This document shows positions 1 through 5,835 of a DNA stretch of 13,687 bases, piece after piece (within the stretch, counting starts at the first letter, position 1; each line of letters opens with the position of its first letter). Made by a program: the position numbers and the translations under genes. The notes below the pieces were generated by a model, which saw only the letters and a list, made by a program, of their open reading frames with translations, was not told the origin of the DNA and ran no database searches. The stretch covers positions 1-13,687 of the forward strand of contig JAGVKR010000066.1 in NCBI GenBank assembly GCA_020050375.1, in the 5' to 3' direction. This stretch comes from Planctomycetales bacterium. Lineage in GTDB: Bacteria > Planctomycetota > Planctomycetia > Planctomycetales > Planctomycetaceae.

Positions 1-197
1 CAGCGACAATAGGCGTAAATGTTGTAGAAATGCTGATGCAGGGCCCGAGGCAAAAGCCACGAGACGATCGGAAAGTTCTCGTAATGTGTCGTCGCCAACT
101 GCCGGCAATAGGCCTGCGATTCGGCCAGGGTTGGAGAAGAAACGCCCGTCTTTTGCGGGCCCCAGCGCATCAGTTCGTCGGTAAAAGCAGTCGGCAA
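1..197 (-). CDS. hpnC: Squalene synthase HpnC-like protein, N-terminal fragment
   Basis: This is the first 65 codons of a minus-strand gene cut by the left edge. Seen: translation of the reverse complement gives HYENFPIVSWLLPRALHQ at about residues 38-55 and then FYNIYAYCR at 57-65. Known: the HYENFP...LLP(R)...YAYCR pattern is typical of the N-terminus of HpnC, a head-to-head prenyl synthase of the squalene/phytoene synthase family. In bacterial hopanoid/squalene synthesis HpnC, with HpnD and HpnE, converts farnesyl diphosphate to squalene via hydroxysqualene. The Asp-rich catalytic motifs would lie beyond the edge, so activity cannot be judged. I chose the TTG at 197 because a GAGGTG SD lies 5 nt upstream and the protein length before HYENFP then fits. 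In-frame alternatives are GTG at 233 and ATG at 320, the latter inside the hairpin. It is divergent from der. Another head-to-head prenyl synthase (HpnD, phytoene synthase) is less likely. Confidence 0.68.
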   Translation of the reverse strand, partial: MPTAFTDELMRWGPQKTGVSSPTLAESQAYCRQLATTHYENFPIVSWLLPRALHQHFYNIYAYCR

Positions 198-202
198 GCG
201 GG

Positions 203-208
203 CACCTC
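203..208 (-). promoter_or_regulatory. Ribosome binding site of the hpnC-like gene
   Basis: On the minus strand this reads GAGGTG, a good match to the anti-SD complement, 5 nt before the TTG at 197. It decides the start among TTG 197, GTG 233 and ATG 320. Confidence 0.5.
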
Positions 209-231
209 GAAGTCGGTTGAATTTCCGACCC

Positions 232-260
232 ACTGTAAACGAACGCCGTAACCACGTAAA
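232..260 (-). promoter_or_regulatory. Possible sigma70-type promoter of hpnC-like gene
   Basis: On the minus strand, TTTACG (260-255) is followed after 17 nt by TACAGT (237-232). Each hexamer matches 4 of 6 consensus bases, and the spacing is ideal. Transcription would begin near 225, giving a leader of about 28 nt. On the plus strand the same stretch contains TAAAAT at 257-262, a possible -10 for der, but its -35 is poor. Both are predictions by eye. Confidence 0.28.
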
Positions 261-298
261 ATGAAGGTTGCTGTTGTTTCTTTGCTTTGCCAGGTTCA

Positions 299-353
299 GC
301 GGTGAAGCGCAGCCGGGCATCGTTCGTAGACAGGCTCGGCTGCGCTTCACCGC
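299..353. repeat. Perfect 17-bp inverted repeat (hairpin) upstream of der
   Basis: Positions 299-315 (GCGGTGAAGCGCAGCCG) and 337-353 are exact reverse complements, separated by a 21-nt loop (316-336). The second arm ends only 13 nt before the der ATG at 367. It lies between two divergent genes, so a terminator role is not expected, and there is no T-run after either arm. If der is transcribed from upstream of it, the hairpin would sit in the der leader next to the start codon. It could alternatively be a dispersed REP-like palindromic element. The repeat is certain; the function is unknown. Confidence 0.85.
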
Positions 354-366
354 AAAACCGGTTTGA

Positions 367-1836
367 ATGTCTGTGACGCGTATGCCAGTCCCCAAAGTTG
401 TGATCGTCGGTCGCCCCAATGTGGGGAAAAGCTCGCTTCTCAATTGGCTCTCGCGAAAGCGGATTTCGGTGGTTGAGCCGACTGCCGGCGTGACGCGCGA
501 TCGCGTCACGTACCTGATGCACGAGGAAGACCGCTATTTCGAGCTGGTCGACACGGGGGGAATCGGGATCGTCGATTCCGACGACCTGGGTGCCGACATC
601 GAACGGCAGATCAACACCGGGATCGACGAGGCTGACCTGATTCTGTTCGTGGTCGACGGCAAAGCGGGGCAGGTTCCGCTCGATTGCGAAGTGGCCCGCC
701 GGCTGCGGCCGTTGGGTAAGCCGGTGGTGCTGGTCGTCAACAAATGCGACTCGCCAAAACTCGATCAGGAAGTCGGCGAATTCTACGAGCTGGTCGACGC
801 CCCGCTCGTCTGCACGAGCGTCCTCGGCGAGCGCAACCGCGACAAATTGATGTCGGCAATCGTGAAAGGCTTGCCTCGTCGCGAAGAGGGCGAAGAGGAC
901 GAAGGCCAATCCTTGAAGGCCGATCCGGAGCTCAAGATCGCAATTGTCGGCCGACGGAATGTGGGCAAGAGCACGTTCATCAATGCCTTGGCGCAAACCG
1001 AACGGATGATTGTCAGTGAGATCGCCGGGACGACGCGCGACAGCGTCGATGTGCGGTTCGAGCTCGACGGCAAGTCGTTCGTGGCGATCGACACGCCGGG
1101 CGTCCGTAAGAAGAAAAGTCTCGCGAACGACATCGAGTTCTACGGGCTGACACGAGCCTTGCGAAGCATTCGCCGGGCCAATCTCGTGCTGATGTTCTTC
1201 GACGCGGCCGAGACGATTTCGGGGGTCGACAAGAAACTTGTCGGCGAGATCATCGACGAGTACAAGCCGTGCATTTTCGTCGTGAATAAGTGGGATCTTG
1301 GACAAGAGAAAGGGATGACCACCGAAAAGTGGGCGCAGTATCTCTTCGATGAGTTTCCGAGGCTGAGATTTGTCCCGGTGGCATTCATTACGGCCAAAGA
1401 CGACGTCAACATCAAAAAGCTCATCAATCTGTCGCAAACGATCGCCAAGCAGGCGCAAATTCGGGTTCCGACGGCGCGCATCAACGAAGTCCTGCGGGCG
1501 GCCATCCTGGCCAATCATCCTCCGCTCCGCTCCGCCCGTCAGGCGCGCATCTATTTTGGAACGCAGGTGGCCGTCGAGCCGCCGACGATCGTCCTCAAGT
1601 GCAACGACGCGCAACTGATCGACCGGAGCTGGCAGCGCTATCTGCAAGGGGTCTTCCACGAAGAGCTGCCGTTTCCCGAAGTGCCGATCAAAGTCCATTA
1701 CCGCTCGCGCGGCGCCGCCGAAGAATACGCCGGAGATGAAGCGGAAGACGAAGAAGCCGGAATCGTTTTTACCGGCGATCAGCCGATCGAAGTCGACCCC
1801 GCCGACATCGTGGATGACGACGAACTCCCCGAATGA
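367..1836 (+). CDS. der: Ribosome biogenesis GTPase Der (EngA)
   Basis: Der is a cytoplasmic GTPase with two tandem G domains that assists late 50S subunit assembly. Seen (489 aa): G domain 1 has GRPNVGKS at 15-22, DTGG at 62-65 and NKCD at 125-128. G domain 2 has GRRNVGKS at 195-202, DTPG at 242-245 and NKWD at 307-310. A KH-like C-terminal domain covers about 360-447 and is followed by an acidic tail to 489. Length is at the upper end for the family because of the acidic linker (about 172-183) and tail. The second P-loop has Arg where many Der proteins have Pro; the GKS core is intact. The ATG at 367 has no SD and lies 13 nt after a strong hairpin. The ATG at 382 (residue 6, MPVPKVVIVG) is an equally plausible start. 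The stop overlaps an out-of-family ATG at 1833, and obg follows, suggesting one transcript. Confidence 0.96.
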   Translation: MSVTRMPVPKVVIVGRPNVGKSSLLNWLSRKRISVVEPTAGVTRDRVTYLMHEEDRYFELVDTGGIGIVDSDDLGADIERQINTGIDEADLILFVVDGKAGQVPLDCEVARRLRPLGKPVVLVVNKCDSPKLDQEVGEFYELVDAPLVCTSVLGERNRDKLMSAIVKGLPRREEGEEDEGQSLKADPELKIAIVGRRNVGKSTFINALAQTERMIVSEIAGTTRDSVDVRFELDGKSFVAIDTPGVRKKKSLANDIEFYGLTRALRSIRRANLVLMFFDAAETISGVDKKLVGEIIDEYKPCIFVVNKWDLGQEKGMTTEKWAQYLFDEFPRLRFVPVAFITAKDDVNIKKLINLSQTIAKQAQIRVPTARINEVLRAAILANHPPLRSARQARIYFGTQVAVEPPTIVLKCNDAQLIDRSWQRYLQGVFHEELPFPEVPIKVHYRSRGAAEEYAGDEAEDEEAGIVFTGDQPIEVDPADIVDDDELPE

Positions 1837-1882
1837 GTGGCGGAGATCCCGGCTTCGAACGCCATCCTCAGTCCATCGCTCG

Positions 1883-1910
1883 ATCCTCTATCTTCGATCC
1901 TCAATCCTCG
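1883..1910 (+). repeat. Four-copy heptamer tandem repeat (ATCYTCN)
   Basis: Four consecutive 7-nt units lie in the der-obg spacer: ATCCTCT, ATCTTCG, ATCCTCA and ATCCTCG. A further ATCCTC occurs at 1864-1869. The period is 7, so a change in copy number would shift any reading frame through it; this argues against an obg start upstream at 1833. The role is unknown. It may be a slippage-prone spacer or a leader element of obg. Confidence 0.75.
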
Positions 1911-1922
1911 CCTTTCTTCAAA

Positions 1923-2930
1923 ATGTTCCTCGATCGCATCACCATCCACGTTCGCGGCGGCAACGGCGGCGATGGCTGCATGGCCTTTCGCCATGAATAC
2001 AAAGTCGCGCGCGGCGGGCCGTGGGGGGGGGACGGCGGGAAGGGGGGGAGCGTGATCGTGCTGGCGGAGGAGAATGTCGACAGCTTGGCGCCTCTCGCCG
2101 GCCACAAGCATTGGCGGGCCAGCCCCGGTCAGCCGGGAAGGGGGGCCAACTGGACCGGCCGGGACGGCGAGGATGTGGTGATTCTCGTCCCGTGCGGCAC
2201 GATCATTCGCGATGCCGAGCATGGGCACGTCCTTAAGGATCTGGCCCAGCCGGGGGAGACGCTGGTTGTCGCTGCCGGCGGCCGGGGAGGGCACGGAAAC
2301 ACACACTTCAAGACTGCGACGAATCGCGCCCCACGCGAATTCGAAACCGGCACCGAGGGGGAAGAGCGAAAGGTCACGCTCGAACTGAAGGTGATCGCCG
2401 ACGTGGGGTTGGTGGGGAAGCCCAACGCCGGAAAATCGACCCTCTTGAGTCGCTTGTCGCGGGCGCATCCCGAGATCGCCAATTATCCCTTCACGACCAA
2501 ATACCCCAACTTGGGAATGGTGTCGGTCGGGCGAGACAATTCGTTTGTTGTCGCCGATATTCCGGGGTTGATCGAAGGAGCCCACGCCGGAGCCGGCCTG
2601 GGGCACGAGTTTCTTAAGCACGTCGAGCGAACGAAATTGCTCGTGCATCTGGTCGAGCCCGACCCGATGGATCAAACCGACCCCGAATCGAACTATCGGC
2701 AGATCCGCGAGGAATTGCGATTGTACGATCCGTCGCTGCTCGAACGTCCCGAGATCGTTGTCGTGTCGAAAGCCGAACTCCCCGGTTCGGCCCAGCTTGC
2801 AGAGGACTTGCAGACCGAACTGGGCCGATCGGTGTTGTGCATTTCGGCCGTCACCGGCAAAGGGCTCCCCGACCTCGTCGCCGCGATCTGGCGTGAGCTA
2901 CAGATCCTGAAGGGCGAGATCGAAGTTTAG
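1923..2930 (+). CDS. obg: GTPase Obg (CgtA)
   Basis: Obg is an essential GTPase that binds the 50S subunit and links ribosome assembly to stress signalling. Seen (335 aa): the glycine-rich Obg fold spans about 1-158, beginning MFLDRITIHVRGGNGGDG. The G domain has GKPNAGKS at 165-172, YPFTT at 188-192, DIPG at 212-215 and SAVTGKGL at 308-315. The usual G4 motif NKxD is replaced by SKAE at 282-285, a departure in the guanine-recognition loop. There is no C-terminal OCT domain, so it is the short form. I chose the ATG at 1923 because the conserved N-terminus begins there. An ATG at 1833 overlaps the der stop (ATGA) and is in frame, but the 30 extra residues would be encoded by the heptamer repeat. 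No SD precedes 1923. It lies 86 nt after der, probably in the same transcript. Confidence 0.95.
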   Translation: MFLDRITIHVRGGNGGDGCMAFRHEYKVARGGPWGGDGGKGGSVIVLAEENVDSLAPLAGHKHWRASPGQPGRGANWTGRDGEDVVILVPCGTIIRDAEHGHVLKDLAQPGETLVVAAGGRGGHGNTHFKTATNRAPREFETGTEGEERKVTLELKVIADVGLVGKPNAGKSTLLSRLSRAHPEIANYPFTTKYPNLGMVSVGRDNSFVVADIPGLIEGAHAGAGLGHEFLKHVERTKLLVHLVEPDPMDQTDPESNYRQIREELRLYDPSLLERPEIVVVSKAELPGSAQLAEDLQTELGRSVLCISAVTGKGLPDLVAAIWRELQILKGEIEV

Positions 2931-2960
2931 GATAGGACGGATCTCGTTGACGTGGTTGAG

Positions 2961-2998
2961 CCTGTTTTACGGGTGGGGAGCGGGAAAACCGTGACAGG
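2961..2998 (+). other. Possible hairpin in the obg-pdxJ spacer
   Basis: CCTGT (2961-2965) pairs with ACAGG (2994-2998), and ACGG (2969-2972) pairs with CCGT (2989-2992), around a 16-nt loop and a 3/1 internal loop. There is no T-run after it, so it is not a standard terminator. TACAAT at 3005-3010, 9 nt before the pdxJ ATG, could be a -10 giving an almost leaderless pdxJ mRNA, but I see no good -35. Confidence 0.3.
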
Positions 2999-3019
2999 TC
3001 TCATTACAATCAGCCCATC

Positions 3020-3763
3020 ATGATCCGGCTCAGCGTCAACGTGAACAAGGTTGCGACGTTACGGAACTCGCGTGGCGGCGGCGTGCCGAGCGTCATCGAA
3101 GCGGTGCGCGTCTGCCTGAAAGCGGGCGCACCGGGGATCACCGTTCATCCCAGAGCCGATCAACGGCACATTACGCGGCAGGACGTTTATGAAATCGCCG
3201 CCGAGCTTGCGCCGCTTCGCAAAACAATCGAGTTCAACATCGAAGGCGACCCGCGTCCCGATTTGCTGGATCTGGTAACGGAAGTCCGGCCGCATCAGTG
3301 TACGCTGGTTCCGGTTCATCCGGGGGAAATCACCAGTCAGGCAGGTTGGTCGCCCGACACGTCGCGCGTGGAAATGCACCGAACGATCGACCGTCTGCAC
3401 GGCTCCGGTGTTCGCGTTAGCCTGTTTGTCGATCCGGAACCGGAAGCGGTGGACTGGGCCGCCAAGCTGGGGGCCGATCGGATCGAACTGTACACCGAAC
3501 CGTTTGCGCGGGCGTTCGAACGGGGGGGGCAGGCTCTCGAAGAGAGCTACATGCAATACGAACTCGCAGCTAAGCTGGCGAACGCACTCGGGCTGGGGGT
3601 CAATGCCGGCCACGATCTGGACCTTTTGAATCTCGTGCGGTTTCGCGACCTGCCGAATCTGGACGAAGTCTCGATCGGGCACGCCCTGATGAGCCGCGCG
3701 CTGTTCGTCGGTCTTGAAACCGTCGTGCGCGAGTACATCGGCGTGCTGAGCACTCACGATTGA
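3020..3763 (+). CDS. pdxJ: Pyridoxine 5'-phosphate synthase PdxJ
   Basis: PdxJ condenses 1-deoxyxylulose 5-phosphate with 3-amino-1-hydroxyacetone 1-phosphate to form pyridoxine 5'-phosphate, the ring-closing step of DXP-dependent vitamin B6 synthesis in the cytoplasm. Seen (247 aa, usual length): the TIM-barrel family motifs LSVNVNKVATLRNSRGG at 4-20, GITVHPRADQRHI at 39-51, EFNIEGDP at 71-78 and NAGHDL at 195-200. By comparison with E. coli PdxJ the catalytic His45, Glu70 and His191 correspond to His43, Glu75 and His198. The N-terminal strand reads NVNK where E. coli has NIDH; from memory this NxNK form with HPRxDxRHI is typical of Bacteroidetes-like PdxJ. There is no SD upstream of the ATG. 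It stands 89 nt after obg and may be co-transcribed or have its own promoter. Confidence 0.96.
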   Translation: MIRLSVNVNKVATLRNSRGGGVPSVIEAVRVCLKAGAPGITVHPRADQRHITRQDVYEIAAELAPLRKTIEFNIEGDPRPDLLDLVTEVRPHQCTLVPVHPGEITSQAGWSPDTSRVEMHRTIDRLHGSGVRVSLFVDPEPEAVDWAAKLGADRIELYTEPFARAFERGGQALEESYMQYELAAKLANALGLGVNAGHDLDLLNLVRFRDLPNLDEVSIGHALMSRALFVGLETVVREYIGVLSTHD

Positions 3764-3828
3764 TCAGGCTAACCGTAACGGCGGATTTCGGTCGTCATCA
3801 TTTTTCAATTCGATTCGGACGCCAACTC

Positions 3829-4977
3829 ATGAGGCACTCCTTCGGACATCGTCTCTGCCGATTCTCCCTGCTGGGGGCCTTCGTCGTTGGTGCATTCGAA
3901 TGCAGTCCTGTGCGTGCCGACGAGGCGGCGCCGCGGAAAACCGAGAACGTGATTCTAATCACCTACGACGGGTTGCGCTGGCAGGAGCTGTTCGGTGGTG
4001 CCGAAGAATTGCTCATGAGCAAGGAGAACGGCGGGGTCCGCGCGATCCCGGAACTCAAGGCCCGCTTCTGGCGCGACACACCCGAAGACCGGCGTTTGGC
4101 GCTCCTGCCATTCTTCTGGAGCAAGATCGCAAAAGAGGGACAGGTGTTCGGCGATCCGAGCCACGCTTCGTCGTCGCGCGTGACCAATGGGCGGAATTTT
4201 TCGTATCCCGGCTACAGCGAGATTCTCTGCGGCTTTCCCGACGACCGCATCGACTCGAACACGAAGCGCAATAATCCCAATGTGACTGTGCTGGAATGGT
4301 TGAATCAGCGCCCCGGACTGAGCGGCCGCGTTGCAGCCTTCGGCTCATGGGACGTTTTTCCATTCATCATCAATGCCGAGCGAAACGGCATTCCGGTGAA
4401 CGCCGGCTGGATGCCGTTTGCTGAAGCGACCGACCCGGTCCGTCTGGCAACTCTCAACGAAGCGATTCGCGACGTCCAGGCGCCGTTCCCCGATGTGCGC
4501 GACGACGGGCTGACGTTTTTAGGAACTTTGGAATACATCCAGGTGAAACAGCCGCGCGTGCTGTTCGTTTCGTTCGGCCTCACCGACGACTGGGCCCACG
4601 CCGGCCGTTACGACCTGGTGCTCGATGCCGCTCGACGGACCGACGGCTATATCGAACGCCTGTGGACGGCCTTGCAGTCGATACCGCAGTATGCCGGCAA
4701 GACGTCGCTCGTGATGACCACCGACCACGGCCGTGGCGACGATCGCGTCGAATGGAAAAACCACGGCAAGGACGTTCCGGGCTGTGCGCAGATGTGGATC
4801 GCCGTCTTGGGGCCCGACACGCCCGCCTTTGGCATTCGCGAGAACGTGCAGGTCACGCAAAGCCAGGTGGCGGCGACGGTCGCGAGGCTGCTAGGCGAAG
4901 ATTACACCGCGGCAGAGCCGAAGGCGGGAGCGCCGCTGCCGGGTACGATCGGTTCCGTCGCCGCCGGCCAAAAATAG
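3829..4977 (+). CDS. Secreted alkaline phosphatase superfamily hydrolase
   Basis: This is a metal-dependent hydrolase of the alkaline phosphatase / type I phosphodiesterase superfamily; the substrate is unknown. Seen (382 aa): a signal peptide with basic n-region (MRHSFGHRLCR), hydrophobic core FSLLGAFVVGAF and likely cleavage after VRA at 30, predicting export. The core then has ITYDGLRW at 44-51 (metal Asp47), a candidate nucleophile region NFSYPGYSE at 123-131, DDWAH at 253-257, TTDHG at 297-301 (Asp299, His300) and NHGKD at 311-315 (His312). This set of Asp/His ligands is what the superfamily uses for two metals. I chose ATG 3829 because the signal peptide starts there; the frame is open back to a TTG at 3760 overlapping the pdxJ stop, but that would bury the signal peptide. 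There is no SD. Some relatives are annotated as phosphoglyceromutase-like, which export makes unlikely here. Confidence 0.82.
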   Translation: MRHSFGHRLCRFSLLGAFVVGAFECSPVRADEAAPRKTENVILITYDGLRWQELFGGAEELLMSKENGGVRAIPELKARFWRDTPEDRRLALLPFFWSKIAKEGQVFGDPSHASSSRVTNGRNFSYPGYSEILCGFPDDRIDSNTKRNNPNVTVLEWLNQRPGLSGRVAAFGSWDVFPFIINAERNGIPVNAGWMPFAEATDPVRLATLNEAIRDVQAPFPDVRDDGLTFLGTLEYIQVKQPRVLFVSFGLTDDWAHAGRYDLVLDAARRTDGYIERLWTALQSIPQYAGKTSLVMTTDHGRGDDRVEWKNHGKDVPGCAQMWIAVLGPDTPAFGIRENVQVTQSQVAATVARLLGEDYTAAEPKAGAPLPGTIGSVAAGQK

Positions 4978-5055
4978 CTCGCTCGGTTTGGTTGCTGAGG
5001 TCAATTCGCCGCAAGTCGCTTTTTAGATCATGAAGCCTGGACGAAATTCCCATTT

Positions 5056-5091
5056 GCCGGAACCGTCCTCCGCGCGCATGCTGGCCCCGGC
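5056..5091 (-). other. Hairpin downstream of the PIN toxin gene
   Basis: On the minus-strand RNA, positions 5091-5083 and 5064-5056 form a 9-bp stem including two G-U pairs, around an 18-nt loop. The plus-strand RNA would have two A-C mismatches instead. It begins 13 nt past the toxin stop, so it could protect or end that transcript, but there is no U-run after it. Confidence 0.35.
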
Positions 5092-5103
5092 CTCTTACGC
5101 GAA

Positions 5104-5517
5104 TCATGCCCGAATCAGGGGATTGAAACCCGCTTGTTCAAAGTGACGGTCGACAGTGAATGCGTCGGCCAGAAATCGCTCCTGCATAACGAGAAAGCTC
5201 ACGCAATCAGTGATTCCCCATTCCTTGTCCGGCCTTTTACGAAAGAGTCCCCACGCACGTTCCTCTATTGGCGGTGCAATGGAGACGATTTCGATATGAG
5301 GCGCGTGGCGAAGGCGGTCATAAATGTCGATCGCGAGGTTTCGGTGCTGAATTTTGGACAGCCCGTCCCCTATTTCGATCAACACCAGCGAGGTCGTCAC
5401 CAAACGACAATTTCGATCGTGCAAGTCCTTCCAGACTGCGAGGGCCGGCGCGTGCCAATGGTCGTCGACATTAACGACCGCAACCAGCCCCGCCGTATCC
5501 AGGAAAACCGAAGTCAC
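5104..5517 (-). CDS. PIN-domain ribonuclease toxin (VapC-like)
   Basis: PIN-domain toxins are Mg-dependent endoribonucleases that cut tRNA, rRNA or mRNA and are held inactive by a cognate antitoxin. Seen (137 aa, normal VapC size): SVFLDTAGLVA at 3-13 with Asp7, TTSLVLIEIGD at 41-51 with Glu48, GITDCVSFLVM at 101-111 with Asp104, and TVDRHFEQAGF at 121-131 with Asp123. These are the four acidic positions of the PIN active site, so it looks intact. The start is GTG at 5517, whose GTG overlaps the antitoxin TGA (GTGA, 4-nt overlap), implying translational coupling. The frame stays open further upstream, but that part is out of frame with, and covers, the antitoxin gene. The target RNA cannot be told from sequence. 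Confidence 0.85.
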   Translation of the reverse strand: MTSVFLDTAGLVAVVNVDDHWHAPALAVWKDLHDRNCRLVTTSLVLIEIGDGLSKIQHRNLAIDIYDRLRHAPHIEIVSIAPPIEERAWGLFRKRPDKEWGITDCVSFLVMQERFLADAFTVDRHFEQAGFNPLIRA

Positions 5518-5750
5518 GGGTAATTCCTGCCCGACCGATAGTCGTCGAAACGCTCGGCGAGATCCGTAATCCCTGTCGCGACGCGCAGCCCATGCAACGG
5601 ATCTATCGTCGGTCCGACCGCTGCACCGTTTGAATTCGGTGGATCGACTGATTCCACTGTCAATCGAACTTGAGCGTGGTCGTTCAGATGCAATTGCTCC
5701 AATGGCTTGAACACGCCATTTTCGAAGATCGCCTGAATTATCTGAGTCAT
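5514..5750 (-). CDS. Antitoxin of the DUF104/AF2212 type
   Basis: This is a small protein (78 aa) preceding and overlapping a PIN toxin gene, the usual order of an antitoxin-toxin operon. Seen: the N-terminus MTQIIQAIFENGVFKPLEQL (1-20) followed by a VRLTV strand at about 28-32. The pattern AIFENGVFKPLE is characteristic of the DUF104 (AF2212-like) antitoxin family. The C-terminal half, rich in Asp, Arg and Gly, is probably the flexible toxin-wrapping segment. The start is ATG 5750 because a strong AAAGGAG lies 8 nt upstream; the in-frame GTG at 5759 falls on the SD itself and cannot be the start. It lies 85 nt downstream of xylA on the same strand but has its own likely promoter. Confidence 0.8.
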   Translation of the reverse strand: MTQIIQAIFENGVFKPLEQLHLNDHAQVRLTVESVDPPNSNGAAVGPTIDPLHGLRVATGITDLAERFDDYRSGRNYP

Positions 5751-5758
5751 GATCCGCA

Positions 5759-5765
5759 CTCCTTT
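5759..5765 (-). promoter_or_regulatory. Shine-Dalgarno sequence of the antitoxin gene
   Basis: On the minus strand this reads AAAGGAG, 8 nt before ATG 5750. It is one of the strongest SD sequences in the window and it excludes the upstream GTG start at 5759. Confidence 0.75.
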
Positions 5766-5800
5766 GCAAAATATGCTATCACACCATCACTCGTGAATCA
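5766..5800 (-). promoter_or_regulatory. Possible promoter/operator of the toxin-antitoxin pair
   Basis: This is a short AT-richer patch upstream of the antitoxin. On the minus strand TAGCAT (5778-5773) could be a -10 that leaves the SD in the leader; CATATT (5775-5770) with TTCACG (5797-5792) has better hexamers but would start transcription inside the SD. On the plus strand it holds ATCAC at 5778-5782 and 5786-5790, and the palindrome TCAC-TC-GTGA at 5787-5796. Such repeats suit autorepression by the toxin-antitoxin complex, but this is inference. Confidence 0.3.
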
Positions 5801-5825
5801 TCCCCGAACGAGCCATCCACGAACG
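5799..5825. repeat. 12-bp direct repeat between xylA and the antitoxin gene
   Basis: CATCCCCGAACG (5799-5810) and CATCCACGAACG (5814-5825) match at 11 of 12 bases with a 3-nt spacer. They sit between the xylA stop and the toxin-antitoxin promoter patch. They could be a protein-binding site or a duplication scar. Confidence 0.6.
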
Positions 5826-5835
5826 CATTTGAATC

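Noticed and set aside
30..251. 73-codon plus-strand frame at the left edge
   Set aside because: It overlaps, on the opposite strand, the hpnC-like fragment that carries recognisable family motifs; the plus frame has none.
1833..1922. Upstream obg start overlapping the der stop (ATGA)
   Set aside because: It would add 30 residues encoded through a heptamer tandem repeat; the conserved Obg N-terminus begins at 1923. Kept only as an alternative.
1779..2675. 298-codon minus-strand frame opposite der and obg
   Set aside because: Antisense shadow of the well-supported obg gene; no recognisable domain.
3059..3757. 232-codon minus-strand frame opposite pdxJ
   Set aside because: Antisense shadow; pdxJ has all family motifs on the other strand.
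3760..3828. TTG start for the phosphatase gene overlapping the pdxJ stop
   Set aside because: It would place 23 residues before a good signal peptide that begins at ATG 3829.
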